DNA of 64,000 nt from Glutamicibacter sp. JL.03c (GTDB lineage Bacteria; Actinomycetota; Actinomycetes; Actinomycetales; Micrococcaceae): positions 186,001-250,000 of the forward strand of contig NZ_CP107575.1 of NCBI RefSeq assembly GCF_025854375.1, given 5' to 3'. Positions 8,193 to 15,785 of this stretch are shown here, one piece after another; the first letter of the stretch is position 1, and each line of letters starts with the position of its first letter. The notes beneath the pieces were generated by a model. The model saw only the letters and a list, made by a program, of their open reading frames with translations. It searched no databases and was not told the origin of the DNA. The translations under genes and the position numbers were made by a program.

Positions 8193-8779
8193 ACGTAGGG
8201 CTCCAAGAATTTGATCATCCGCTCCATCACCAAAGCGCGAGCTGCGGGGTCATGGGAACGCAACGAGCTGTCGGTAAACAGGTGCTTGTTCCCTGGATAG
8301 GTGAATAGCTGCGCTATGTCTTTACCCTCGCCCTTTACGAAGTTCTGCGCGGATTCCAGATCGCCTTCTTTGGCAAAGAAGGGATCCTCGTCCATGCCAT
8401 GGATCTGCACCGGAACGTTGTGCGGCCAGGGGCCGAAGCTCCACTCGGCATCAAGATCCACAAAGGACTCCAGCAAGACGGCGGCCACTGCACCCTGCCG
8501 CTGCTGTGCGCATTGCTGGGCAAGGGCGGCGCCCCATGAGGTTCCGATGTACACCAGTTCTTCCGGGAGCTTGCTGAAGAGCTTCTCCACGCGTTCCTGG
8601 ATCTTGTCTTCGGTCAGTTTGTTGGCCATGCGCATGCCAGCCTCGAAATCCTTGGGCAGCTTGCCCGCATAGAGGTCAATGGCGTGAACCGTATGGCCTG
8701 CGGCACGCAATTCGGCGGCCATTGCCTGGACCCCGGGAGTGAGCCCTTGGACGTGGTGGAACAAGACAATGGTTGCCAT
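8189..8779 (-). CDS. Dienelactone hydrolase family protein
   Basis: A 196-residue cytoplasmic alpha/beta hydrolase of the dienelactone hydrolase family. It opens with MATIVLFHHVQGLTPGVQAM. The nucleophile elbow GTSWGAA carries Ser rather than the Cys of classical dienelactone hydrolase. Asp lies in IHGMDEDPFF and His in YPGNKHLFTD. The substrate is unknown. It is 20 bases downstream of the small conserved gene at 8800 on the same strand, and its stop overlaps the hydrolase remnant on the other strand. Confidence 0.9.
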   Translation of the reverse strand: MATIVLFHHVQGLTPGVQAMAAELRAAGHTVHAIDLYAGKLPKDFEAGMRMANKLTEDKIQERVEKLFSKLPEELVYIGTSWGAALAQQCAQQRQGAVAAVLLESFVDLDAEWSFGPWPHNVPVQIHGMDEDPFFAKEGDLESAQNFVKGEGKDIAQLFTYPGNKHLFTDSSLRSHDPAARALVMERMIKFLEPYV

Positions 8780-8799
8780 GAGAGTACTCCTGGAGTCAT

Positions 8800-9051
8800 C
8801 TAGCGTTCGTCGACGAGGTTGTTGATGCGCTGGGGGATGTGCTCCAAGGCGGCATCCCAGCCCGGCATCTGGCTGTTGATTTCCACGCTGTAGCCTTCAA
8901 CCAGCATGAACTCGGCACAGGTGAGGACTTCTTGCCCGGATTCGGTCTCGTAAATGAAAGCACGTTTGATATCGCCCCAGAGCAAGGTCGCCGACTGATC
9001 AATAACCAGACCGGTGTTTACTACTTCAACGGTGCGCTGGGGATAGGACAT
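8800..9051 (-). CDS. Conserved hypothetical protein, 83 residues
   Basis: A small soluble protein (TVEVVNTGLVIDQSATLLWG, then DIKRAFIYETESGQEVLTC) with no signal peptide or membrane segment. I do not recognise a named family. It lies between the ABC-F gene and the dienelactone hydrolase gene, all on the minus strand, so it may share their transcript. The ribosome site is weak (AAGTGG). Confidence 0.6.
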   Translation of the reverse strand: MSYPQRTVEVVNTGLVIDQSATLLWGDIKRAFIYETESGQEVLTCAEFMLVEGYSVEINSQMPGWDAALEHIPQRINNLVDER

Positions 9052-9126
9052 GTTCCACTTGCTTTCGAGATCCAGGGCGGTGTGCTTTGCTCAAGTCTAA
9101 ACCTGTTGCACACCGCCTGCCGGCGA

Positions 9127-10731
9127 TCAAACCGGGTTGGGATAGGACTTGCTCAGCGTTCCTCGGGCCGAAAGCTCCAGGAAGTAATCCAGGTTCAGTT
9201 GGGCCAGGAAGCTCTGATCGTGGCTGACTACCAGCAATGCACCGCGATAAGCTTGCAAGGCCTCGGCCAGCTGGCGAACACTATCAATGTCCAGATTATT
9301 CGTCGGTTCATCGAGGATGAGCAGCTGTGCCGTCGGCTCGGCCAGCAACAGTGTTGCCAGATATACACGGAATCTTTCGCCGCCGGAGAGCATTCCCAAA
9401 CGTCGATCAGCACTTGCCCCGCGCAGCAGCAGCCGGGCGAGCATATTGCGAACCTGCCCGTTGCTTGCCGAAGGGGCTACTGCAGCGACATTGTCCATCG
9501 CGCTGAGCTGGTCATCCAAGCCGCCCAGACGTTGCGGCAGGAAGCCAACCCGGTCCAGATAGATTTCTCCTTTCAGTTCACCGCTGGCGGGTTCGCGGGA
9601 AATCATCTGCCGGAGCAGGGTGCTCTTGCCTGAACCGTTGGGGCCGATCAGCCCCACGCGTTCGGGCCCCTGGATAATCTGCTGAGTCGTCCCGGAAGAA
9701 ACGATCGCGACCTTCTTGCTGGACGGCAGTCCAGGGTCTGGCAATTCAAGATTGATGTGTTCCACCTGCCGGACCATGCGATCTGCATCATCAACCTTGG
9801 CTTGCGCGCTTTCCACCTTTCCATCCAGGTGCGAGCGCATCTTGCCGGCATTAGCCTCGGACTTCTGCCGTAGGCTATTGGCCAGGATCTTCGGCAGGCC
9901 GCCGCCGAGCTGTTCGGCCCGGCCCTTGCGCTTGGCCCGGGCCAACTTGGTCTCGGCTTCCACGCGCTGGCGCTTCTCCACTTTCAGCGTCGCCTGCGCG
10001 GTTTTGGCCGCCTGCTGGGCAGCTTGCTGTTCGGTCTCCAGCTGCTGAACGTACATGCTGTATGGCCCGCCGAAAACCCGAAGCTCGCCAGCATGCAGCT
10101 CGATAGTGTGGTCCATCATTTCCAGCAGCTCGAGGTCGTGGCTGACCACGATCAGCGTCCCTTTCCAGGACCTGACCAGCTCGTAGAGCAGCTCGCGGGT
10201 GGGCGCATCGAGGTTATTGGTGGGTTCATCGAGCAAGGTGATCTCGTTCCCTGCAAGGCGCAGGCCAAGAACTGCCAGCAGCATCGTTTCGCCGCCGGAG
10301 AGCAAACCAATCCGGCGTTCCAGGCTCACGTGCCCTAGCCCCAGGCGGTTCAACTCGACATCAACACGAGCTTCCACATCCCAGTCATCTCCTACCGCAT
10401 CAAAATCAGCGGGGTCGACACTGCCAGCCTCGATGGCCTTGAGCGCCACCAGCGGCTTTTCCACACCGAGCAGCTGCGCCACCGTCGCGTCTTTTTCCAA
10501 GGTGATCATCTGCGGCAGGTAGCCGATCCGGGCATTGGCTTCCACGGACCCGCTGGTTGGTGCCAGCAGGCCGGCGATGAGCTTGAGCAGAGTCGATTTG
10601 CCGCTGCCGTTGCGGCCGGTCAATCCCACCAGGCCGGCCGGGAACGTGCCGTCCAGATCTGCCAGGGCGCGCTCGCCGGTGGGCCATTCGAAACTGAGGT
10701 TATTCAGGGTAATTGGTGGAGCCAAAGACAT
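9127..10731 (-). CDS. ABC-F family ATP-binding protein
   Basis: A 534-residue soluble protein with two ATP-binding cassettes and no membrane domain. Walker A motifs are GRNGSGKST near residue 40 and GPNGSGKST near 363. Signatures LLSGGE and MLSGGE are each followed by LLDEPTNNLD or LILDEPTNNLD. The charged linker is the ABC-F interdomain arm. ABC-F proteins act on the ribosome as translation factors or as antibiotic-resistance factors that displace drugs. The start at 10731 has GGAGG behind it; an open frame extends to 10956 through the leader. The 200-base structured leader with a tiny uORF favours the drug-responsive resistance class, but that is inference. Confidence 0.93.
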   Translation of the reverse strand: MSLAPPITLNNLSFEWPTGERALADLDGTFPAGLVGLTGRNGSGKSTLLKLIAGLLAPTSGSVEANARIGYLPQMITLEKDATVAQLLGVEKPLVALKAIEAGSVDPADFDAVGDDWDVEARVDVELNRLGLGHVSLERRIGLLSGGETMLLAVLGLRLAGNEITLLDEPTNNLDAPTRELLYELVRSWKGTLIVVSHDLELLEMMDHTIELHAGELRVFGGPYSMYVQQLETEQQAAQQAAKTAQATLKVEKRQRVEAETKLARAKRKGRAEQLGGGLPKILANSLRQKSEANAGKMRSHLDGKVESAQAKVDDADRMVRQVEHINLELPDPGLPSSKKVAIVSSGTTQQIIQGPERVGLIGPNGSGKSTLLRQMISREPASGELKGEIYLDRVGFLPQRLGGLDDQLSAMDNVAAVAPSASNGQVRNMLARLLLRGASADRRLGMLSGGERFRVYLATLLLAEPTAQLLILDEPTNNLDIDSVRQLAEALQAYRGALLVVSHDQSFLAQLNLDYFLELSARGTLSKSYPNPV

Positions 10732-10808
10732 ATATTCCTCCCACATGCGGTGAAGAGGCTGCCGACTAGCGGAATCAGGTAGCTGGCTCAACCCACAGGG
10801 GAGCCAAG

Positions 10809-10832
10809 AAAAAAGGGATACCGTAGCCGGTA
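10809..10832 (-). terminator. Putative attenuator hairpin in the ABC-F leader
   Basis: On the minus strand, TACCG-GCTA-CGGTA (10832-10819) forms a 5-bp stem with a 4-base loop, followed after CCC by six T residues (10814-10809). The distal GGTATCC (10822-10816) is also complementary to GGATACC (10898-10892) inside the uORF, so two mutually exclusive structures are possible. It lies within the ABC-F leader, about 80 bases before the start. Confidence 0.5.
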
Positions 10833-10885
10833 GCCAAAATGAACAGGTCGCGCCCCAGGTGACGGGCGCAGGGTCATTGGCTGGC

Positions 10886-10900
10886 TTAGTAGGTATCCAT
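10886..10900 (-). promoter_or_regulatory. Four-codon upstream ORF in the ABC-F leader
   Basis: ATG-GAT-ACC-TAC-TAA encodes MDTY about 170 bases ahead of the ABC-F start. Its first codons contain GGATACC, complementary to the downstream GGTATCC next to a T-tract. A short leader peptide at this position is the arrangement known for ribosome-mediated attenuation of several ABC-F and erm genes. Whether it is translated is unknown. Confidence 0.4.
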
Positions 10901-10944
10901 GCAAAAAGTGTAACAGGAGTTTCCAAACCCGTCGTTAAAGAACT

Positions 10945-10978
10945 TTCGGCCCGCATCCTTCAATGGACACGGGCCGAA
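10945..10978 (-). terminator. Hairpin downstream of menG
   Basis: TTCGGCCCG and CGGGCCGAA form a 9-bp perfect stem 20 bases after the menG stop. There is no T-run beyond the stem on the minus strand, so it is either a weak terminator or an RNA-stabilising end. It also separates menG from the ABC-F promoter. Confidence 0.6.
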
Positions 10979-10997
10979 AAACAAGGCTAGGGAAGGG

Positions 10998-11699
10998 CTA
11001 CTTCCACGCGCGGTGCACCGCAACAATGCCACCGGTCAGATTGCGGTATTCCACATTCTTCCAGGCCACGTTGACGAACTTGGCACCGAGTTCTTCCTGG
11101 TTTGGCCAGGCCGCGATGGACTCAGCCAGGTACGCATACGCGGTCGGGTTGGGCGAAACCAGGTACCCCAGCGCAGGGATCACGCGTGGCAGGAACTGCT
11201 GGTAGGCCACCTTGATCGGGGTCACGGTTGGAGTGGAGAACTCGGCAACCACGATCCGCCCGCCGGGCTTGGTCACGCGGCGCATTTCCGACAGGGCCTT
11301 CTCGGTGTCATCGATATTGCGCAGCCCATAGGAGATGGTCACCGCGTCAAAGGTGCCATCTTCGAATGGAAGATCATGGGCATCACCGTAGACGAAGTCC
11401 AGGTGCGGGTAGCGCTTGCGGCCCTCGGCGAGCATGCCGTTGGACATGTCGCAAGCGGTCACCTTTGCGCCGGCTTCGGCCAGCGGGACCGATGAGGTGC
11501 CGGTGCCGGCCGCCAGGTCGAGGATGCGCTCGCCGGGCTTGGGCGCGATGGCCTCGGTGGTGATCTTGCGCCAGTAGTTCACAATGCCACCGGTCATCAA
11601 GGTATTGAGCAAGTCGTAGCGTGGAGCCAGCTTGTCGAACATGTTCTGAACCTGATCGGCCTGCTTGTCCAGGCCTGCGCGCGCATTGTGGGAACTCAT
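10998..11699 (-). CDS. menG: Demethylmenaquinone methyltransferase
   Basis: A 233-residue SAM-dependent methyltransferase of the UbiE/MenG family that performs the final C-methylation in menaquinone synthesis. Diagnostic segments are MFDKLAPRYDLLNTLMTGGI near the N-terminus, the SAM motif LDLAAGTGTSSVPLAEAG, and RRVTKPGGRIVVAEFSTP. Gram-positive actinobacteria respire with menaquinone, so the MenG role is favoured over ubiquinone. Length is normal. It stands alone with a hairpin downstream. Confidence 0.95.
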   Translation of the reverse strand: MSSHNARAGLDKQADQVQNMFDKLAPRYDLLNTLMTGGIVNYWRKITTEAIAPKPGERILDLAAGTGTSSVPLAEAGAKVTACDMSNGMLAEGRKRYPHLDFVYGDAHDLPFEDGTFDAVTISYGLRNIDDTEKALSEMRRVTKPGGRIVVAEFSTPTVTPIKVAYQQFLPRVIPALGYLVSPNPTAYAYLAESIAAWPNQEELGAKFVNVAWKNVEYRNLTGGIVAVHRAWK

Positions 11700-11758
11700 G
11701 GGTCTAAGTGTTTCATATTTGCGCGCGCCTCGGCGCCGGATGTGGGGCGAATCGCCCT

Positions 11759-12730
11759 CTAGAGAATCGATTCGAGCCGGGCGTAGCTGGCCTCCATTCC
11801 CTCGGTCATTCCGGTGGCGAGCACGGTGTCGCGGGTTTGCGCGTCGGGATAGGTAATGAGCATGGTGAGCAGGGTTCCGCCGTCGTTCGGCGTCAGCGTG
11901 AGTTCGCTGATGGTGGCCGGGTAGTCCGTGTCGATCATCTGCTCGGTGGTCCGTTCATAGGACTGCGGCAAGGATTCCACTACGGTTCCGGTGAATCCAA
12001 ACCCCTGCCCAGCATCGGCATCTACCGGTTCCCACCAGTACCGGTAGGTCTCGCCGGCTTCCTGCGCCGTGACGCATTCGGTCATCTGCCAGCCGTCGGG
12101 GCCGAGCATCCAGCGCTTCATCAGCTGCTGATCATGGTGGGCCCGCCAGACTTGCGCGAGCGTCCCGCGCACCAATCGGGTGATGCGCACCTGGGTATCC
12201 GAGAGGACCTGGGCCTCGGTGCTGAAGGTCTGCGCATAGTTGCGCAGGTCGATCAGGACCTGTTCGATCTGGCTCATCGCCGAACGCGTGCCATCGATCA
12301 TGCCCATGGCCACGACCTGTTCCAGTTCCTCGACGGAATCGAAAACCGCGGTAATCGTCAGCTTCGATCCTTCGGGTGTCGGGTCGAAGGTGAAGACCAT
12401 GCGGTTGAGCGGCAGGTCGGTATTCGGGGTCCCATCGGCATGGGCAAAGCCATCACTGACTTCGAAAAACTTATGTTCGACGACTTCGTTCCAGAGCCAA
12501 TAGCCATGGAATTCTTCGCCGTCGGGGGAGGTCATGTGGTAATTCGAGCGACCGCCAGCAGTGGCATCGTGGCGGGTGAAGGTTGCCGGGTATTCCACTG
12601 GTCCCCAGAACTTTTCAAGCTGCCGGGCATCGAGGTAGGCGTCCCAAAGCCGGGATACCTTGACCGGGAATTCTGCATGGACGGTCAGTGAGAGTGAGTC
12701 GGGATCTTTGACAACGGATGTGACGGGCAT
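11759..12730 (-). CDS. Tandem SRPBCC/AHSA1 domain protein
   Basis: A 323-residue protein made of two AHSA1-like START-fold halves, roughly residues 1-160 and 165-323. Each opens with the family pattern of a hydrophobic strand, a Trp and a helix (VKVSRLWDAYLDARQLEKFW and LAQVWRAHHDQQLMKRWMLG). Such proteins bind small hydrophobic ligands. It is 11 bases downstream of an ArsR-type regulator gene, the standard ArsR-AHSA1 pairing in which the regulator controls its partner. The ligand is unknown. Confidence 0.9.
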   Translation of the reverse strand: MPVTSVVKDPDSLSLTVHAEFPVKVSRLWDAYLDARQLEKFWGPVEYPATFTRHDATAGGRSNYHMTSPDGEEFHGYWLWNEVVEHKFFEVSDGFAHADGTPNTDLPLNRMVFTFDPTPEGSKLTITAVFDSVEELEQVVAMGMIDGTRSAMSQIEQVLIDLRNYAQTFSTEAQVLSDTQVRITRLVRGTLAQVWRAHHDQQLMKRWMLGPDGWQMTECVTAQEAGETYRYWWEPVDADAGQGFGFTGTVVESLPQSYERTTEQMIDTDYPATISELTLTPNDGGTLLTMLITYPDAQTRDTVLATGMTEGMEASYARLESIL

Positions 12731-12741
12731 GGGAATGCTCC

Positions 12742-13080
12742 TTATGTGTCCCCATTGGCGAGGAAATCATCGAGCCGGCTGATGCGCTGGCGCCAGATGT
12801 CTTCGAGGGATGAAAGTAGTTCTTGTGCGTGCCGGATGGTGTCCGGCTGGCCTCGGACTATGCGTTCGCGGCCACGTGCGATTTTGGTGACCAGACCGGC
12901 GGCTTCCAATGCTGCGACGTGTTTCTGGACGGCCGCAAACGACATGTCGTAGCTTGCTGCAAGTTCAGAAACGCTTACCTCGGCGCGAAGCGTCCGCCGC
13001 ACGATGTCTCTTCGTGTGGCGTCTGCCAAGGCGCGGAAGACCTTGTTTGTCTGTTCTTCGCTCAACTCATATACAACCAT
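12742..13080 (-). CDS. ArsR-family winged-helix repressor
   Basis: A 112-residue repressor. The winged helix is ELAASYDMSFAAVQKHVAAL followed by GLVTKIARGRERIVRGQP. It lacks an obvious metal-binding Cys cluster, so it belongs to the non-metal branch that pairs with AHSA1 proteins. I chose ATG 13080 (MVVYELSEEQTNKVFRALAD) over the longer frame from 13158, because a palindromic operator spans this start and homologues begin here. No ribosome site is visible, so the message may be leaderless. It precedes the tandem AHSA1 gene as an operon. Confidence 0.88.
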   Translation of the reverse strand: MVVYELSEEQTNKVFRALADATRRDIVRRTLRAEVSVSELAASYDMSFAAVQKHVAALEAAGLVTKIARGRERIVRGQPDTIRHAQELLSSLEDIWRQRISRLDDFLANGDT

Positions 13081-13090
13081 TTGGTTGTAT
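13071..13090 (-). promoter_or_regulatory. Palindromic operator over the arsR start codon
   Basis: ATACAACCA and TGGTTGTAT are perfect 9-bp arms around two bases, covering the ATG at 13080. Upstream on the minus strand, TTTACT (13118-13113), an 18-base spacer and TAACAT (13094-13089) make a promoter whose start site would fall at or next to the ATG. Autorepression by the ArsR protein is the natural reading. Confidence 0.7.
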
Positions 13091-13277
13091 GTTACGCCCG
13101 AAACCCTGCGGAAGTAAAGGGTGTGAATGAAAAAAGTGATTGATAGTCTACTTATCACCTATTTTCCTCAAGGAAAAGAGTGGATTTATCCACCATGGCT
13201 CAAGCGCGCCGATTGCAAGTTGCGACATCGCGCCCACCCGAGAACGATCCCCGCCGCGAACGCCCTGAGGGGCCGGA

Positions 13278-13913
13278 TTGCCAAAATATATAGACTGGTC
13301 TATTTCTAGTTTCATTACTTCCAAAGGGGACCTCACCAAGGCGCGGCTCGCGCAGTCCATGCTTGAACTCGTCCAGATCAGCGGATACAGCGGCACCGGG
13401 CTCAACGCGTTGATCGAGCACGCCTCAGCACCAAAGGGCTCGGTCTATTTCCACTTTCCCGAAGGGAAGGAAGGACTGGGCCTAGCCGCAATCGAACTGG
13501 CCAAGCAGCAGTTCGAAGCCATGATTATCCAAGCGGCCCAGGACGGCGGCGGCGCCGCTGAAGCATCCAAGATCGCCATCCAGGCTCTGGCGGCCATCAT
13601 CAGTGACAGCGGCTTTCGCCTGGGCTGCCCGGTTTCGGTGGTGACCCTGGAGATGGGGGATTCGAGCGAACGCCTGCGGCAAGCCTGCGCCAGCGCATTC
13701 GAATCATGGATTGCCCCCACCGCGGCCCTGCTCGAAGCCGATGGAATGGACTCTGCCAAGGCTGATTCCCTTGCAACCGTGATCGTCTCGACCATCGAGG
13801 GGGCGGCCATCGTTTCCCGCGCCATGAAAAGCACCCAGCCGCTTCTCGCTGCGGCAGACGTCGTCTCAGAGCTCATTGGCTTGCGTTGCGAAGGCGCAGG
13901 GATCCAGAAATGA
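13278..13913 (+). CDS. TetR-family regulator, LmrA/YxaF type
   Basis: A 211-residue repressor. The N-terminal helix-turn-helix and the diagnostic SGYSGTGLNALIEHASAPKG then SVYFHFPEGKE place it in the LmrA/YxaF branch. The start is uncertain: TTG 13278 has GAGGGG six bases before it, but it puts a consensus LmrA-type operator inside the first ten codons, and the conserved part begins only near codon 17 (SKGDLTKARLAQ). No better start is visible. Its stop overlaps the start of the next gene (ATGA), so the regulator and the fusion enzyme are co-translated. Flavonoid or lincomycin-type effectors are known for the family; the effector here is unknown. Confidence 0.88.
   Translation: MPKYIDWSISSFITSKGDLTKARLAQSMLELVQISGYSGTGLNALIEHASAPKGSVYFHFPEGKEGLGLAAIELAKQQFEAMIIQAAQDGGGAAEASKIAIQALAAIISDSGFRLGCPVSVVTLEMGDSSERLRQACASAFESWIAPTAALLEADGMDSAKADSLATVIVSTIEGAAIVSRAMKSTQPLLAAADVVSELIGLRCEGAGIQK
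13288..13305 (+). promoter_or_regulatory. LmrA/YxaF-type operator
   Basis: The sequence ATATAGACTGGTCTATTT has the perfect inverted arms ATAGAC (13290-13295) and GTCTAT (13298-13303). It agrees with the operator recorded for Bacillus LmrA/QdoR (TAGAnYGGTCTA core with AT-rich edges). It fits the regulator encoded here and indicates autoregulation of the two-gene operon. Confidence 0.72.
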
Positions 13914-15721
13914 TTCCAGAAGCCAATACACGCCAGGCGCTGGTTTTCGGGGCGTCGGGACTTGTCGGGCGGCACCTGATCATTGCGCTCCTGGCGGCAG
14001 GCGCACTGGTGACAGCCGCCGTCCGGAGCGCCGAATCCGCGGCCAAGACCAACGCTTGGCTGCAACGCCACGGCGTGGAACAGCAGATCAACTGCGTGAT
14101 CGTCGACTTCGAATCGCCGGAGATTCTCGCTGGCGGATCAACAGCGTTTCCCCATATCACCGAAATCCACAACTGCGCCGGGACCTATAAATTCGGCATG
14201 AGCGCCCAGCAAGCCCGCAGTGCCAACGTGGGCATCGTCGAAAAACTCATGGATTTTGCCACCGGACTGCCAGCGCTGCAGCACATGGTTCATATTTCCG
14301 GATATCGCGTCGGCGGGCAAGACCCTGCGCTCATTCCTTGGGCGCAAGATCATCGCGATCGGGTCTACCGGAAACTCGGTGCCTACGAAGCTTCCAAGGT
14401 TGAGGCCGACGCGATCTTCCAAGCGCTTGGCAATGAACGCGGGATTCCTTGGAGCATCGTCAACCCGGCGACCGTCATCGGCCACAGCGCCACCGGGGAA
14501 TCCGATCAATATATCGGCCTGGCAGGCACTATCGAACAACTCTGGGAAGGCAAGGCAGCGGCCTTGCCGGCCGGCGACTCGATTTTCCTGCCAGTGCTCA
14601 CGGTCGACTACTTGGCCGAGTTCATGGCGGCTGTGGCTATCGCTCCGGAAGCAATCGGCCAAGCCTACTGGCTGTTAGATGACAACACCGCACCCCTGGG
14701 GCAATTGCTGGCCGAGGCCACCAGACACCTCGGCGCGAAAGTTCCCAAGCTGCGCCTGCCGGCAGGGCTCATCAAGGTGCTTCCGTCGAGGATCAGCAAG
14801 GCTGATCCGGAAACACTCCATTTCATGTCGGAGGACCGCTATCCCACCGGGCCTGCCATCGAATTCGCCGACCGGCATGGAATCCGGATGCACGATGTCG
14901 ATGCCTCTGTGAAGCGGTGGGCCGACTATCTGGCGGCCCGCCGATTTGGAGCCGCGACTGCTGATTCGCGCCGCTTTATAGATGTCGGGGGAGTGAAAAC
15001 CTTCGAGCTGGGCGACCGGGAAGCGCGACGGTTGCTCCTGCCTGGCCTCCCGGTTAACGCGGACACCTGGGCCAAGGTGGCACAGGGGATGGGCGGCCGG
15101 GTCGTGGATCTTCCAGGACTCGGCCTCAGTGGAGCAGGCGGGATCGCAGATTGGGATCGCTGGCTCAAAGCCCTGCTGGAGGGTGAACCCGTGGATTTGA
15201 TCGGGCATTCGATTGGATCGGCGGCCGCAATGCTCGCGGCCGGCAGGTTCCCGGACAAGGTCCACTCATTGACCCTGATCACGCCGTTCTTCCTGCAAGA
15301 GCCAGCCAACCGGGCGGTGAAGCCCCGTCCGTTGGTTCGCAGCTTCTTGCGCCATGCCACCGCGGCGCAGCTTTCTGCCCGATTGACCGGAAGCGACGCA
15401 CATTCTGCGGCCCTGGCCACCAGTGCCAGCGATTTGAAGCGAAGCACCGCCAAAGCGGTCGCCGAGCACCTGGCCGTGGCAAGCTCCCCGCGGTGGCGCG
15501 CAGAATTGCGCCAGCTGCTCGAGCGCTACGAAGGTCCGCTGCGCATTGTTTGGGGATCCGATGACCCCGTGCTGCCATCGGCAATCCGGCGCCTGGAGTC
15601 GCGGACGACTGTGGAACTGCACTGCCTGCCGGCTGCGGGACATCACCCGCAACTGACCCACGAAGAGGCGCTGATTGACCTGTTGAAGCAGCCGGCGGAA
15701 TTCGGCTCTTCTCAAGCCTGA
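13910..15721 (+). CDS. NAD(P)-dependent reductase fused to an alpha/beta hydrolase
   Basis: A 603-residue two-domain protein. Residues 1-360 are an extended SDR/epimerase fold with the nucleotide loop GASGLVG (14-20) and the catalytic pair Tyr159 and Lys163 in YEASK. Residues 365-603 are an alpha/beta hydrolase with Ser434 in GHSIGS, Asp551/552 in WGSDDPV and His578 in AAGHHPQLTHEE. No frameshift or stop separates the halves, and the composition is uniform, so this is a real fusion. It would couple a reduction or oxidation to an ester or thioester hydrolysis in the cytoplasm. It overlaps the TetR gene by four bases, so it is probably that regulator's target. Substrate unknown. Confidence 0.9.
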   Translation: MIPEANTRQALVFGASGLVGRHLIIALLAAGALVTAAVRSAESAAKTNAWLQRHGVEQQINCVIVDFESPEILAGGSTAFPHITEIHNCAGTYKFGMSAQQARSANVGIVEKLMDFATGLPALQHMVHISGYRVGGQDPALIPWAQDHRDRVYRKLGAYEASKVEADAIFQALGNERGIPWSIVNPATVIGHSATGESDQYIGLAGTIEQLWEGKAAALPAGDSIFLPVLTVDYLAEFMAAVAIAPEAIGQAYWLLDDNTAPLGQLLAEATRHLGAKVPKLRLPAGLIKVLPSRISKADPETLHFMSEDRYPTGPAIEFADRHGIRMHDVDASVKRWADYLAARRFGAATADSRRFIDVGGVKTFELGDREARRLLLPGLPVNADTWAKVAQGMGGRVVDLPGLGLSGAGGIADWDRWLKALLEGEPVDLIGHSIGSAAAMLAAGRFPDKVHSLTLITPFFLQEPANRAVKPRPLVRSFLRHATAAQLSARLTGSDAHSAALATSASDLKRSTAKAVAEHLAVASSPRWRAELRQLLERYEGPLRIVWGSDDPVLPSAIRRLESRTTVELHCLPAAGHHPQLTHEEALIDLLKQPAEFGSSQA

Positions 15722-15785
15722 TCTCTTCGCCTAGTCTGGTTGGAACTGCATAAAACCAACTTTTCAATGGGGTAAAAGGGGGAGC

